A stretch of DNA of 64,000 nucleotides from Pigmentiphaga litoralis (GCF_013408655.1 NZ_JACCBP010000001.1:186001-250000); one strand, 5' to 3'. Counted from the first letter of the stretch, positions 9,769-19,259 are shown. Notes: generated by a model from the sequence alone, not told the origin. Numbers and translations: made by a program.

Positions 9769-10493
9769 ACGCGCTCCATCCGGCACCGGTTTCCGCCGCC
9801 CGCCCTACGTATTCCCTGGTTGTGTTCGACTGGGACGGCACCCTGATGGACTCGACGCCCACCATCGTCAACGCGATCCAGGCGTCCTGCCGCGACCTGG
9901 GTCTGCCCGTGCCGCCCGACGCCGCGGCCAGCTGGGTGATCGGCCTGGGCCTGACCGAAGCGCTGGCGACGGCCATTCCCACGCTGCAGCCAGAACAGAT
10001 CCCCAAGCTGCTGGAACGCTATCGCTTCCATTACCTGACCAAGGATCCCGAACTGCGGCTGTTTCCGGGCATCCAGGAGATGCTGGATGCCCTGCGGAGC
10101 AAAGGCGTGAAGATGGCGGTGGCTACCGGCAAGAGCCGCCTGGGCCTGGAACGCATGCTGGAAACCACTGGCCTGCGGCCGTACTTCACGGCCACGCGCT
10201 GCGCCGACGAGACGTTCTCCAAGCCGCATCCGGGCATGTTGCTGGAGTTGATGGAAGAAATTGGCACGATCCCCGAAGAAGTCATCATGATCGGTGATAC
10301 GTCACACGATCTGAACATGGCCTGCAATGCGGGCGTGGCCGGACTGGGCGTGGCCTATGGCGCCCATCCGATCAGCGAACTGCTGCCCTGCCGGCCCGAA
10401 GTGGTCGTTCACACCGTGCCAGAGCTGCATGCCTGGCTGATCGGTCATGTCATCGGCGGTCCGGTCACCGGCACGCCGGCTGGCGCGGCCTGA
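9765..10493 (+). CDS. HAD-superfamily IA phosphatase (Gph-like)
   Basis: A 242-residue haloacid-dehalogenase-fold hydrolase. Motif I is VVFDWDGTLMDST (nucleophile and acid/base Asp), motif II is in VATGKSRLGLERML, and motifs III/IV are KPHPGMLLELM followed by MIGDTSHDLNMACNAG. A helical cap is inserted after motif I, which makes it subfamily IA, close to phosphoglycolate and pyrophosphate phosphatases. The true substrate is unknown. It overlaps the rluC stop by four bases and is clearly translated with it. In E. coli no such gene sits next to rluC, so the association looks lineage-specific. Normal length, no defects. Confidence 0.88.
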   Translation: MNALHPAPVSAARPTYSLVVFDWDGTLMDSTPTIVNAIQASCRDLGLPVPPDAAASWVIGLGLTEALATAIPTLQPEQIPKLLERYRFHYLTKDPELRLFPGIQEMLDALRSKGVKMAVATGKSRLGLERMLETTGLRPYFTATRCADETFSKPHPGMLLELMEEIGTIPEEVIMIGDTSHDLNMACNAGVAGLGVAYGAHPISELLPCRPEVVVHTVPELHAWLIGHVIGGPVTGTPAGAA

Positions 10494-10668
10494 TCGCGGG
10501 GCGCTTCCGGGCGGAGCGAGCGATGGCACCGCCCGCCCGGCGGCCGCCGGCCTTCATGGCCTTTACACCACAGGTCACGCATCTCCATCGGCCGCACGGT
10601 ATTGCCGTCAGGTGGAATCGCCTATCCTAATGTCCTTAATGTCTGTCCCGTCATAGCGAGCACTGTTC

Positions 10669-11688
10669 ATGTCCCAGGATGTCTATCCGCCCTCATCGTC
10701 GTCCGCCGCGGCCTATCCGGACGCCGCGCGGCCGGTCCTGGCCGAGCCGTGGGAGCGGGAAGTGCTTGAAAAGCTCGTTTTCGCGTCGTTGAAAGAGCAG
10801 CGCGCCAGGCGCCGCTGGACGATCTTCTTCCGGCTGCTGTTCATCGCCATCGTCTTGTTCATCCTGTTTTCCATGACGGACCTGTTCAGCCGTGGTTCGT
10901 CGGCCAGCGTGCCCGAAGCCCATACGGCGCTGGTCACGCTGGACGGCGTCATCGATGCCGAAGGCGAAGCCAGCGCCGAGAAGGTGGTGGGTGCGTTGCA
11001 GGCCGCCTATGAAGACGCCGGCACGCGAGGCGTGATCCTGCGTATCAACAGCCCGGGCGGCAGCCCGGTACAGTCCGGCATCATCTACGACGAAATCCGC
11101 CGCCTGCGCGAACTGCACGCCGACAAGCCGCTGTATGTGGTGGTCGAGGAAATCTGCGCGTCGGGCGGGTATTACGTCGCCGCCGCGGCCGACAAGATCT
11201 ACGTCAACCGGGCCAGTATCGTGGGTTCCATTGGCGTGATCATGGAAGGTTTCGGCTTTACCGGCCTGATGGAAAAGGTGGGCGTGGACCGCCGCCTGGT
11301 CGTTTCGGGTGAAAACAAGGCGCTGCTCGATCCGTTCTCGCCGCCCAATCCGGCTCAGCAGCAATATGCGTCGCAGCTGGTGGGTGAGATCTATCAGCAG
11401 TTCGTCACCGCCGTCAAAACCGGCCGGGGCGATCGCCTGAAAGAAACGCCCGACATGTTCACCGGGCTGATCTGGACCGGCGCCAAAAGCGTGGAACTGG
11501 GCCTGACCGACGGCCTGGGCACCGTGGAAAGCGTGGCTCGCGACGTGATCAAGGCCGAAACGGTCGTGGATTACACGGTCAAGGAAAACCTGGCCGAACG
11601 CGTGGCCAAACGCGTCGGCATGTCGTTTGGCGCTGGCGCGGTCAACGCCAGCCTGGGCGCGACGCAGCGCGGGTACAGCTGGCGGTAA
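10669..11688 (+). CDS. sppA: S49-family signal peptide peptidase (short SppA/SohB type)
   Basis: This 339-residue membrane-bound serine protease digests leftover signal peptides. The N-terminus has one transmembrane helix (about 50-70, RLLFIAIVLFILFSMTDLF). The S49 domain follows, with RINSPGGSPVQSG, the catalytic-serine motif ICASGGYYVAAAADKIY, and VGSIGVIMEGFGF. The length is about half that of the E. coli duplicated SppA and matches the short single-domain form found in most bacteria, which assembles as an octamer. It lies 175 bases after the HAD gene with weak promoter-like elements between, so it may be read from its own promoter. Confidence 0.92.
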   Translation: MSQDVYPPSSSSAAAYPDAARPVLAEPWEREVLEKLVFASLKEQRARRRWTIFFRLLFIAIVLFILFSMTDLFSRGSSASVPEAHTALVTLDGVIDAEGEASAEKVVGALQAAYEDAGTRGVILRINSPGGSPVQSGIIYDEIRRLRELHADKPLYVVVEEICASGGYYVAAAADKIYVNRASIVGSIGVIMEGFGFTGLMEKVGVDRRLVVSGENKALLDPFSPPNPAQQQYASQLVGEIYQQFVTAVKTGRGDRLKETPDMFTGLIWTGAKSVELGLTDGLGTVESVARDVIKAETVVDYTVKENLAERVAKRVGMSFGAGAVNASLGATQRGYSWR

Positions 11689-11785
11689 GACGCAGCGGGG
11701 TCGGCACGGTGCCGCGCGGTGCACCGCAATGCGGTCCAGGGCGGCGCGGTCCCTGACCGACGCGACACCGCACGCAGGCGGCTGC

Positions 11786-12508
11786 TTACTTCCCCTTGCC
11801 GTGCGCCAGATACAGGAACAGGGTCGGCTGTTTGTCCAATGACGGTGCCGGCCGGCTCTTCCAAGCCGACACCGGATGCGTCTGCACCCATTCCTCATCG
11901 GTCGTCAGTGACCGGGCCACGCACAGCAAGGTATCGCCGCGCAGGCCGTCGATCAGCGTCTGGAACATCGCGCCATTGCGATAGGGCGTCTCGATCAGCA
12001 ATTGCGTCTGGTCGTGGCGCGCCGACAGCGTCTCCCACTCCTTGAGCTGTTTCAGCCGTTCAGCCGCGTCCACCGGGGCGTAGCCGTGAAAGGCGAAGCG
12101 CTGCCCGTCCAGTCCGCTCGCCATCAGGCCCAGCAGGATGGACGACGGCCCCACCCACGGGCGTACCTGGATTCCCATGGCGTGCGCCGCCCGCGCCACC
12201 GTCGCGCCGGGGTCCGCCACGGCGGGGCAGCCCGCTTCGGACACCAGCCCGATCTCGCCACCCTTGGCGATGGGCGCCAGCCACGCGCGGATGTCGTCGG
12301 GCCGGGCCTTCTGGTCCAGCGTGTGGATGGTGATTTCCTGCAGCGGGCGTATCGTGCCGATGGCTTTGAGGAAGGCGCGCGCCGTCTTGGCGTTCTCGGC
12401 AATATAGGTGTCCAGGCGGCTGGCCAGGCTGCGAACGTCGGCTGGCAGCCAGCGTTCCGGGGGCGCGTTGCCCAGCGATACGGGAATCAGATGCAGGATG
12501 CCGCTCAC
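11786..12508 (-). CDS. SAM-dependent methyltransferase, RsmI-like tetrapyrrole methylase fold
   Basis: A 240-residue class III (tetrapyrrole-methylase fold) methyltransferase. The family pattern LHLIPVSLGN opens it, and GGEIGLVSEAGCPAVADPG and VGPSSILLGLMASGLDGQRFAFHGY follow. All of these resemble RsmI, which methylates the 2'-oxygen of C1402 in 16S rRNA. It is shorter than RsmI (about 280 residues) and starts with a modified N-terminus (VSLGN where RsmI usually has PIGNL), so it probably belongs to the separate uncharacterised RsmI-like group. The substrate is unknown. Its start overlaps the end of yceF by four bases, so the two are co-translated. Confidence 0.85.
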   Translation of the reverse strand: MSGILHLIPVSLGNAPPERWLPADVRSLASRLDTYIAENAKTARAFLKAIGTIRPLQEITIHTLDQKARPDDIRAWLAPIAKGGEIGLVSEAGCPAVADPGATVARAAHAMGIQVRPWVGPSSILLGLMASGLDGQRFAFHGYAPVDAAERLKQLKEWETLSARHDQTQLLIETPYRNGAMFQTLIDGLRGDTLLCVARSLTTDEEWVQTHPVSAWKSRPAPSLDKQPTLFLYLAHGKGK

Positions 12509-13125
12509 GCCGCGTCTCCAGTAGAAAGGTGGTCCAGGGGGTCCAGGCCGAACTGCGCAAGCAGGCGGGTGGTGGCAATCAGGGGCAGGCCGATCAGCGC
12601 TGTCGGATCGTCGCTGTCGATCCGTTCCATCAGGGCGATGCCCAACGCTTCGGCCTTGGCGCTGCCGGCGGTGTCGTAAGGCGTTTCGGCGTGCAGGTAG
12701 GCGGTCAGCGCGCGGGTCGTCAGGGCTCGCAGGCGGCAGCGCGTATCTACCACGGCGGTGCGCACCGTCACGCCGTCATCGATGGCCAGCGCCGTGTGGA
12801 ACATGACGTCCTTGCCCTGCATGGATTGCAGCTGGGCCAGGGCGGCATCGAAGCTGCCGGGTTTGCCGATCGGGCTGCCGTCGATGGTCGCCACCTGGTC
12901 GGACCCAATCACCACGCTGCCGGGGTGAAGACTGGCCACGGCACGGGCCTTGGCGCACGCCAGGCGCAAGGACAGGTCGACGGGCGGCTCGCCAGGGTGT
13001 GGTGTTTCGTCCACGCCCGGCGAGACAACGGAAAAGGGCAGCCGCAGACGCTCGAGCAGCTCACGCCGGTAGATGGACGTGGATGCCAGGATGAGCGGGC
13101 GGGGCAGGGGAGTTGGAATGGCCAT
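12505..13125 (-). CDS. yceF: Maf/YceF nucleoside triphosphate pyrophosphatase
   Basis: A 206-residue Maf-family house-cleaning pyrophosphatase that hydrolyses non-canonical nucleotides (7-methyl-GTP for the YceF branch) to monophosphates. The N-terminal nucleotide loop is LILASTSIYRRELLERL. The acidic motif DETPHPGEPP and the catalytic region SVVIGSDQVATIDG follow, then KPGSFDAALAQL. Position supports the YceF branch: in E. coli yceF also sits divergently next to yceD-rpmF-plsX. The ATG at 13125 gives the usual family N-terminus. Confidence 0.92.
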   Translation of the reverse strand: MAIPTPLPRPLILASTSIYRRELLERLRLPFSVVSPGVDETPHPGEPPVDLSLRLACAKARAVASLHPGSVVIGSDQVATIDGSPIGKPGSFDAALAQLQSMQGKDVMFHTALAIDDGVTVRTAVVDTRCRLRALTTRALTAYLHAETPYDTAGSAKAEALGIALMERIDSDDPTALIGLPLIATTRLLAQFGLDPLDHLSTGDAA

Positions 13126-13604
13126 GAATCAGGGTTTTGCCCAGGTAAGTGTTTGACTCGCTTGGATTTTCCACGCTATTATCCAACGTTTTCCCGGCGG
13201 GCTTTTGCTCTTGGGAATGCGCTGGCAGCGGCGGCATCATTGAAGGCCAGGGTCAGTTGATCGGGCATTGGCCCGATGAATGGTCTTCAAGTACTGGTCC
13301 AAGCGATGGTTCCAAGCACTGGTTCCAAGCCCTGGCCCCAAGCACTTGCCGATCGGGTATGGCCCTTTGGCCGCCTGACTACCGGTCGAATGGGGCTTGA
13401 GGTTCGGGCTTGAAGTTCGGCCTGAAGTTCGGCCTGTAACCCAGCCCCAGCCCCTGCCACCAGATCCACATTACGGAATTTCACACCACGCATCGATCGA
13501 TTGCAGCGCGCGAACTGCGGGCAGGCCACATGCCATTGCCCGGAATGCCCCCAGACGCGACCAAGATATCTGCGACGTGACACTTATCCCTGACCCGGCC
13601 AGCC
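13126..13604. other. Divergent yceF-yceD intergenic region with degenerate repeats
   Basis: No gene is supported in these 479 bases. A sigma-70-like promoter for the plus strand stands at 13153-13182. Further on are about four degenerate copies of a CTGGTTCCAAGC-like unit (about 13288-13350) and three copies of a TTGAAGTTCGGCC-like unit (about 13396-13437). The promoter would give yceD a leader of about 400 bases, or it could serve an unrecognised small RNA. Confidence 0.5.
13153..13182 (+). promoter_or_regulatory. Putative sigma-70 promoter upstream of yceD
   Basis: TTGACT (13153-13158) and TATTAT (13177-13182) are separated by 18 bases. Both boxes differ from consensus by one base. This is the best match to a housekeeping promoter in the gap. 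Confidence 0.55.
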
Positions 13605-14240
13605 ATGACCCAGCACGACAAGCACAGCGATTCCGACGACGCGCCCACGCCTGAACAGGTGGCGGCAGCAGCAGCGCCAGGCCGCTACATCGATGCCTTT
13701 GAATTTGTCCGGCTGGGCAAGTCCACCCAGGGTTCCGCTCCCATCACCTGGTTCGAGCGACTGGTGGAAGACATGCCCGAGCAGCAACCGGGCGCCATGG
13801 TGTCGTGGTCGGCCCACGCCGACAAGGGTCCGCTGGGCGAGCCGTTGATCGTGCTTGGGGTCGATACGGTTCTGACCGTACAATGCGAGCGCTGCCTGGG
13901 GCCGATGCCGGTGCATCTGGCGTCCGAAGTGCCGCTGCAGCTGGTCGAAACCGAAGCCGAGCTTGACGATCCCGACAGCTTCGATGTGTCGGAACTCGAC
14001 GCCTTCGAAGCGGGCGAGGCCTTTGACAAGGTGCTTGGCACCCGCAAGTTCGATCTTTTCGAACAGGTCGAAGACGAGCTGATCCTGTGCGTGCCGTACG
14101 TGCCCAAGCACGACGTGTGCCCCGAAGGCGCTTTGCCGCCAGGCCTGGGGGATGCGGACACCGACAGCGAAGAAGAGCGTGAGCCATCGCCCTTTGCGGC
14201 GTTGGCGAAATTGAAAGGCAAGCCTGACCTGGCCAGTTGA
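13605..14240 (+). CDS. yceD: YceD/DUF177-family protein, rRNA accumulation factor
   Basis: A 211-residue DUF177 protein. The conserved cysteine motif VQCERCLGPMPVHL lies near residues 90-103, followed by an acidic middle with the FDLFEQVEDELILCVPYVPKHD block typical of the family. In E. coli YceD is required for normal 23S rRNA levels, and its plant relatives act in plastid rRNA processing; the biochemical role is still unclear. The C-terminus (DADTDSEEEREPSPFAALAKLK) is a family signature. It is the gene before rpmF in most proteobacteria, as here, with a 348-base gap. Confidence 0.9.
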   Translation: MTQHDKHSDSDDAPTPEQVAAAAAPGRYIDAFEFVRLGKSTQGSAPITWFERLVEDMPEQQPGAMVSWSAHADKGPLGEPLIVLGVDTVLTVQCERCLGPMPVHLASEVPLQLVETEAELDDPDSFDVSELDAFEAGEAFDKVLGTRKFDLFEQVEDELILCVPYVPKHDVCPEGALPPGLGDADTDSEEEREPSPFAALAKLKGKPDLAS

Positions 14241-14588
14241 GCCGGCAGACTGCCATGCCGGGCACCATCCCCGGCGGATCGGGGGTACCAATCCCCGGCG
14301 GGTCGGGGGCACCAATCCCCGGCGGATCGGGGGCACCATCCTCCGGCTGAAGTCCAGAATTTGTCCGTAGCGCGGCGCCGCAGGTGACACACCTGCGATG
14401 CACGACGATGCGGGTCGATGTAGTGCAGTAGCAGTATGTAGTTGACGTTGGGTCCAAAGAACGGTGTGTCGGGCAAGCCTGCGCAGGCCACCGTTATCTT
14501 CATTGAAAGCAGGCATCAGAACTCGCGACGGCATGACCTGAGCCGATATGGCTTACAATGCGCGCGCCGTTCCAAGGAGTCATCTAAC
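14241..14588. other. yceD-rpmF intergenic region with tandem repeat and nested hairpin
   Basis: No gene is seen in this 348-base gap. It holds a 24-base tandem repeat (14261-14348). A nested hairpin follows: outer arms 14460-14466 and 14489-14495 enclose the perfect palindrome 14477-14488. A TACAAT-like -10 (14554-14559) stands 30 bases before the rpmF start, with only a poor -35. Confidence 0.55.
14261..14348. repeat. 24-base tandem repeat, about 3.7 copies
   Basis: The units begin at 14261, 14284, 14308 and 14332. Each carries a CCCCG/CGGGG self-complementary core. The first unit is one base short and the last is partial. Confidence 0.8.
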
Positions 14589-14771
14589 ATGGCCGTTCAG
14601 CAAAACAAGAAGTCGCCTTCCAAGCGTGGCATGCACCGTGCACACGATTTCCTGACCAACCCGCCGACCGCTACCGAAGCGACGACGGGCGAGACGCACC
14701 TGCGTCATCACATCAGCCCTAACGGTTTCTACCGTGGTCGCAAGATCTTCAAGACCAAGAACGACGAGTGA
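14589..14771 (+). CDS. rpmF: Ribosomal protein L32
   Basis: Large-subunit protein bL32, 60 residues. It shows the family start [19 protein letters not shown] and the C-terminal [16 protein letters not shown]. It is cysteine-free, so it belongs to the zinc-independent form. The start is the ATG at 14589, preceded by the Shine-Dalgarno AAGGAG (14574-14579). It lies between yceD and plsX, as in E. coli. Confidence 0.97.
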   Translation: MAVQQNKKSPSKRGMHRAHDFLTNPPTATEATTGETHLRHHISPNGFYRGRKIFKTKNDE

Positions 14772-14955
14772 TGATTGACGGCCCCAGGGGGCAAGTCCTT
14801 GTTATGAGACTAGTCCCGACAGGGCCGTTACTCAGGGGTGGATTGCGGATCGTCGCAAGACACATGCATCGGCATTTCACCCCTGGGCACTTGCGAATCC
14901 TTTTTTCAGGGTTTGTCTGCTCGGTCGGCTATAGTGGCCGGAAGCAGGCTTTTCT

Positions 14956-16158
14956 GTGTCCATGGCTATGATCCGAATCGCGATCGATTGCATGGGTGGC
15001 GATTTCGGCCTTCCCGTGACAATTCCGGCCGCGCTGGCGTTTTGCGACCGTCAACCCGACGTGCGCTTGCTCCTGACCGGTCTCCCCGACCAAATCGAAG
15101 CACGGCTGGCGGAATGCGGCGCAACCGCGGCGCAACGCGAGCGGCTGACGATCGTCCCTGCGTCCGAAGTCGTGACGATGGACGACAAGGTCGAAGTGGC
15201 CCTGCGTCGCAAAAAAGATTCTTCCATGCGGGTCGCCGCGGCCCAGGTGCGGGATGGCCTGGCCGACGCATGCGTGTCCGCGGGCAATACCGGCGCGTGG
15301 ATGGCCATCTCGCGATTCGTCCTGAAGACGCTGGACGGCATCGACCGTCCGGCGATCGCCAAGGCAATCCCGAACCAGGCGGGCCGCAAGACCGTGGTGC
15401 TCGACCTGGGCGCCAACGTCGATTGCACCGCCGAACACCTGCTGCAGTTCGCCATTCTCGGTTCCGCCATGATGTCCGCCGTCGGACACGTCGAACGGCC
15501 AAGCGTGGGACTGCTCAATATCGGTGAAGAAGCCATCAAGGGCAACGAGGTCGTCAAGCAGGCGTCTGAACTGCTGCGCGCCAGTTCCCTCAACTTCCAT
15601 GGAAACGTGGAAGGCAATGACATCTACAAGGGCACGGTTGACGTGATCGTCTGCGACGGTTTTGTCGGCAATGTCGTGCTCAAGGCTTCCGAAGGCATGG
15701 CCCGCCTGCTGGGCGGCTTCCTGAAAGAAGAATTCACGCGTTCCTTCTTCTCGCTTCTGATGGCCTCGGTGGCCCGTCCGGTGCTCAACCGCTTCCGCGG
15801 CCGTGTCGACCCCCGCCGGTATAACGGCGCGTCGTTGCTGGGCCTGCGGGGCGTGGTGATCAAGAGCCACGGGTCGGCCGACGCCCATTCATTTGAATGG
15901 GCGCTGCGCGATGCGTACGACGCGGTGTCGACCGGCCTGCTGGCCAAGACGACCCTGGCCGTGCAGCAGCTGACGCGCGTGGCGCAAGCCCCGGGCGAGC
16001 CGGCCGTGGCAGCCCCGCTGACAGGCGCCTCGGCGACGGGCGCGGCGACCACTGCATCGGCCCCGGCATCGGCCGCCGCGGCAGCCCCCGCATCGACCCC
16101 ATCAGCAGCGACCCCGGCGGCAACGCTGGAGACTTCCACGCACGGAGATAATGCATGA
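14956..16158 (+). CDS. plsX: Phosphate acyltransferase PlsX
   Basis: PlsX transfers acyl groups from acyl-ACP to phosphate, making acyl-phosphate for PlsY in phospholipid synthesis. The family start [13 protein letters not shown] is intact, followed by [29 protein letters not shown] and the [14 protein letters not shown] motif. A tail from about residue 350 is extended, low in complexity and Ala/Pro/Thr-rich; it is not part of the fold. The start is uncertain: GTG at 14956 has a GCAGG-like site 7 bases upstream, while ATG at 14962 or 14968 would also serve. It overlaps fabH by four bases. Confidence 0.95.
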   Translation: MSMAMIRIAIDCMGGDFGLPVTIPAALAFCDRQPDVRLLLTGLPDQIEARLAECGATAAQRERLTIVPASEVVTMDDKVEVALRRKKDSSMRVAAAQVRDGLADACVSAGNTGAWMAISRFVLKTLDGIDRPAIAKAIPNQAGRKTVVLDLGANVDCTAEHLLQFAILGSAMMSAVGHVERPSVGLLNIGEEAIKGNEVVKQASELLRASSLNFHGNVEGNDIYKGTVDVIVCDGFVGNVVLKASEGMARLLGGFLKEEFTRSFFSLLMASVARPVLNRFRGRVDPRRYNGASLLGLRGVVIKSHGSADAHSFEWALRDAYDAVSTGLLAKTTLAVQQLTRVAQAPGEPAVAAPLTGASATGAATTASAPASAAAAAPASTPSAATPAATLETSTHGDNA

Positions 16159-17171
16159 GTGCAACCGCGTCCGACTTTGCCCGGGCCGCCGCGCCTGCGC
16201 GCTGGTCGAAGATCGTCGGCACCGGCAGCTTCCTGCCCGAGCGCGTCGTGTCGAACGACCAGCTGGCCAGGGACCTTGCCGAACGGGGCATCGAGACGTC
16301 CGACCAGTGGATCGTCGAACGAACCGGCATTCGGCAGCGGCACCTGGCCGAAAAGGGCGTCACGTCCAGCGAACTCGGCTTCGAGGCCTGCGTACGCGCC
16401 TTGGCCGACGCCGGCGTGGATGCGTCCGAAGTCGACCTCATCATCGTCGCCACCTCGACCCCCGATTTCGTATTTCCCAGCACGGCGTGCCTGATCCAGG
16501 CCAAGCTCGGTGCATCGAATGCCGCGGCCTTCGACGTGCAGGCCGTGTGCAGCGGTTTTGTGTACGCGCTCACTACCGCCGACAGCTTCATCCAGGCGGG
16601 CCGCGCCAAGTGCGCGCTGGTGATCGGAACGGAAGTTTTCTCGCGTATCCTGGACTGGAACGATCGCGGCACCTGTGTCCTGTTCGGTGACGGCGCGGGT
16701 GCGGTCGTCCTGCGCGCGTCGAACGAACCTGGCGTGCTGTCGGCCAAGCTGCATTCCGACGGCAGCCAGATGAAAATCCTTTGCGCCGCCGGCAACGTGG
16801 CCTATGGCGAAGTGACCGGCGACCCTTTCCTGCGGATGGAAGGGCAGGCCGTGTTCAAGCAGGCCGTCACGGTCCTGGACAAGGTGGCGCGCGAAGTCTG
16901 CGACGAAGCCAATGTCAGCCTCGACAGCGTCGACTGGCTGATCCCCCACCAGGCCAATGTCCGTATCCTGAATTCCACCGCGCGCAAGCTGGGCATCCCG
17001 CTGGAACGCGTGGTCGTGACCGTCGACAGCCACGCCAACACGTCGGCCGCCAGTGTGCCGCTGGCGCTGGATGTCGCGCGCCGTGATGGCCGCATCCAGC
17101 CAGGACAGCTCGTCATGCTGCAAGGCGTGGGCGGCGGCTTCACCTGGGGCGCCGTCCTGGCCCGCATGTAA
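16155..17171 (+). CDS. fabH: 3-oxoacyl-ACP synthase III (FabH)
   Basis: FabH condenses acetyl-CoA with malonyl-ACP to start fatty-acid synthesis. The 338-residue protein carries the complete Cys-His-Asn triad: Cys132 ([10 protein letters not shown]), His265 (IPHQANVRI) and Asn295 (SHANTSAAS). The C-terminal [10 protein letters not shown] motif is present. The N-terminus has about 15 extra residues before the conserved [16 protein letters not shown]. The start overlaps plsX (ATGA), so the two are translationally coupled. Confidence 0.97.
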   Translation: MSATASDFARAAAPARWSKIVGTGSFLPERVVSNDQLARDLAERGIETSDQWIVERTGIRQRHLAEKGVTSSELGFEACVRALADAGVDASEVDLIIVATSTPDFVFPSTACLIQAKLGASNAAAFDVQAVCSGFVYALTTADSFIQAGRAKCALVIGTEVFSRILDWNDRGTCVLFGDGAGAVVLRASNEPGVLSAKLHSDGSQMKILCAAGNVAYGEVTGDPFLRMEGQAVFKQAVTVLDKVAREVCDEANVSLDSVDWLIPHQANVRILNSTARKLGIPLERVVVTVDSHANTSAASVPLALDVARRDGRIQPGQLVMLQGVGGGFTWGAVLARM

Positions 17172-17199
17172 AACTAGAACGACACGGAATCGTCATTTC

Positions 17200-18147
17200 A
17201 TGAAAATCGCTTTTGTATTTCCCGGACAGGGCTCGCAGGCCGTCGGCATGCTCAATGGCTTTGCCGGCAATGAGGCCGTCCAGGACGTCGTGACCCGCGC
17301 CAGCGCTGCGCTGGGCGACGACCTGGGCAAGCTGATGGCCGAAGGCCCGGCCGACCAGTTGAACCTGACCACGTTCACCCAGCCCGTGATGCTGACGGCC
17401 GGCGTGGCGTTCTACGCCGCCTGGCGCGCCGCGGGCGGCCCGGTGCCTGCCCTGGTTGCCGGCCACAGCCTCGGTGAATACGCCGCGCTGGTTGCCGCGG
17501 GCAGCCTGACGCTGGAAGACGCCGTGCGCCTGGTGCGCGTGCGCGCCGACGCCATGCAATCGGCCGTGCCGGTCGGCACCGGCGGCATGGCCGCCATTCT
17601 TGGCCTGGATGACGACACCGTGCGCCTGGCTTGCAGCGCCGCCGCGGACGACGAAATTGTCGAAGCCGTCAACTTCAATGCCCCGGCCCAGGTCGTGATC
17701 GCCGGCCACAAGGCCGCCGTGGAACGCGCTTGCGAAGCCGCCAAGGCTGCGGGCGCCAAGCGCGCGTTGCCGCTGCCCGTGTCGGCGCCATTCCATTCGA
17801 GCCTGATGCAGCCCGCGGCCGACGTCCTGGCCAAGGCCCTGGCCGGCATCGAGGTCAAGCGCCCGATGATCCCGGTCCTGAACAACGTCGACGTCGCCAC
17901 GCCCGATGAACCGGCCGCGATCGTCGATGCTCTGACCCGCCAGGCCTGGCATCCGGTACGCTGGGTCGAGACGATCCAGGCCATGAAGGAAGCGGGCGTG
18001 ACCCATATCGTCGAATGCGGCCCGGGCAAGGTGCTCGCCGGCCTGGTCAAGCGCATCGACAGCAGCATGGTCGGTCTGGCGATCACCGACGAAGCGTCGC
18101 TGGCCGCCGCTTTGGCCGCGGTCAATACGCCCGACGCGGCCGCCTGA
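17200..18147 (+). CDS. fabD: Malonyl-CoA:ACP transacylase (FabD)
   Basis: FabD loads malonyl groups onto acyl carrier protein. The 315-residue protein starts with the family motif FVFPGQGSQAVGML and carries the nucleophile Ser90 in GHSLGEYAALVA. The conserved QAVP-type region and the catalytic His region (LPVSAPFHSSLM) are intact. The chosen start is the ATG at 17200, 28 bases after fabH. An upstream in-frame extension would run back into fabH and has no family similarity. Confidence 0.97.
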   Translation: MKIAFVFPGQGSQAVGMLNGFAGNEAVQDVVTRASAALGDDLGKLMAEGPADQLNLTTFTQPVMLTAGVAFYAAWRAAGGPVPALVAGHSLGEYAALVAAGSLTLEDAVRLVRVRADAMQSAVPVGTGGMAAILGLDDDTVRLACSAAADDEIVEAVNFNAPAQVVIAGHKAAVERACEAAKAAGAKRALPLPVSAPFHSSLMQPAADVLAKALAGIEVKRPMIPVLNNVDVATPDEPAAIVDALTRQAWHPVRWVETIQAMKEAGVTHIVECGPGKVLAGLVKRIDSSMVGLAITDEASLAAALAAVNTPDAAA

Positions 18148-18169
18148 TCTCGATTACAAGGAAAAGAAC

Positions 18170-18910
18170 ATGGATTTGCAGGACAAGGTCGCGCTGGTCA
18201 CCGGCGCATCGCGGGGTATCGGCAAGGCGATTGCGGCCGAACTGGCAGCACGCGGCGCCTGCGTGATCGGCACCGCCACCAGCGAAGCCGGCGCCCAGGG
18301 CATCACCGAAGCGCTGGCCGGCCAGAACGGCAGCCGCGGCGTGGTGCTGGAAGTCAATGACGCCGCGGCGGTCGATGCACTGATCGACGCGCTGGTCAAG
18401 GAGTCGGGCGGCCCGCACATTCTCGTCAACAATGCCGGCATCACCCGCGATACGCTCGCGATGCGCATGAAAGATGACGACTGGACGGCCGTGATCGACA
18501 CCAACCTGAGCGCCGTTTTCCGCTTGTCCCGTGCGGTCATGCGGGGGATGATGAAGGCCAAGTGGGGCCGCATCGTCAACGTCACGTCGGTGGTCGGCGC
18601 CAGCGGCAACGCAGGCCAGGCCAACTACGCGGCGGCCAAGGCCGGTGTGGCAGGACTGACACGCGCGCTCGCCCGCGAACTCGGCAGCCGGAACATTACC
18701 GTAAACTGCGTGGCGCCTGGCTTCATCGATACCGACATGACCAAGTCGCTGGGCGATACCCAGACCAGCGCGTTGCTGGGCCAGATTCCGCTGGGCCGCC
18801 TTGGCCGCCCGGAAGATATCGCCCACGCCGTGGCCTATCTGGCGTCCCCGGCCGCAGGGTATGTGACCGGTACCGAGCTGCATGTGAACGGCGGCATGTA
18901 CATGAACTAA
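18170..18910 (+). CDS. fabG: 3-oxoacyl-ACP reductase (FabG)
   Basis: FabG is the NADPH-dependent short-chain dehydrogenase that reduces 3-oxoacyl-ACP in each elongation cycle. The 246-residue protein has the cofactor loop TGASRGIGKAIA, the NNAGITRD motif, catalytic Tyr153 and Lys157 (NYAAAKAG), and the family-specific NCVAPGFIDTDMT. The C-terminal VTGTELHVNGGMYMN is typical. It starts 22 bases after fabD. Confidence 0.97.
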   Translation: MDLQDKVALVTGASRGIGKAIAAELAARGACVIGTATSEAGAQGITEALAGQNGSRGVVLEVNDAAAVDALIDALVKESGGPHILVNNAGITRDTLAMRMKDDDWTAVIDTNLSAVFRLSRAVMRGMMKAKWGRIVNVTSVVGASGNAGQANYAAAKAGVAGLTRALARELGSRNITVNCVAPGFIDTDMTKSLGDTQTSALLGQIPLGRLGRPEDIAHAVAYLASPAAGYVTGTELHVNGGMYMN

Positions 18911-18958
18911 GTTACCGCATATTGCATCCGCGATATGTATTTGTCCCGGCCGGTCCGC

Positions 18959-18985
18959 TTGATCCCAAGCGAGCTTGGCTATAAT
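18959..18985 (+). promoter_or_regulatory. Putative sigma-70 promoter for acpP
   Basis: TTGATC (18959-18964) and a perfect TATAAT (18980-18985) are separated by 15 bases; shifting the -35 by one gives 16. It lies just before acpP, a gene that usually needs its own strong promoter because ACP is very abundant. Confidence 0.6.
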
Positions 18986-19019
18986 CAGTAAGATAAATAG
19001 ACCCTTTTGGAGGATCTCC

Positions 19020-19259
19020 ATGGATAGCATCGAACAGCGCGTCAAGAAGATCGTCGCTGAGCAGCTCGGCGTCAACGAAGCCGAGATCAAGAACGAATCT
19101 TCTTTTGTCGACGACCTCGGTGCCGATTCGCTCGATATGGTTGAGCTCGTGATGGCCCTCGAAGACGAATTCGAAACCGAGATTCCAGACGAAGAAGCCG
19201 AGAAGATCACGACTGTTCAACAGGCGATCGACTACGTCAGCTCGAACATCAAGAAGTAA
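19020..19259 (+). CDS. acpP: Acyl carrier protein
   Basis: ACP is the 79-residue carrier for growing fatty-acid chains. Ser37, in the [10 protein letters not shown] motif, is the 4'-phosphopantetheine site charged by AcpS (encoded at about 31.7 kb). The protein is strongly acidic, as in the family. The start is the ATG at 19020 with the Shine-Dalgarno GGAGGA just upstream. A strong promoter-like element lies at 18959-18985. Confidence 0.98.
   Translation: MDSIEQRVKKIVAEQLGVNEAEIKNESSFVDDLGADSLDMVELVMALEDEFETEIPDEEAEKITTVQQAIDYVSSNIKK

Noticed and set aside
13149..13400. Small plus-strand open frame of 83 codons in the yceF-yceD gap
   Set aside because: No ribosome site, no recognisable motif and a start inside the promoter element.
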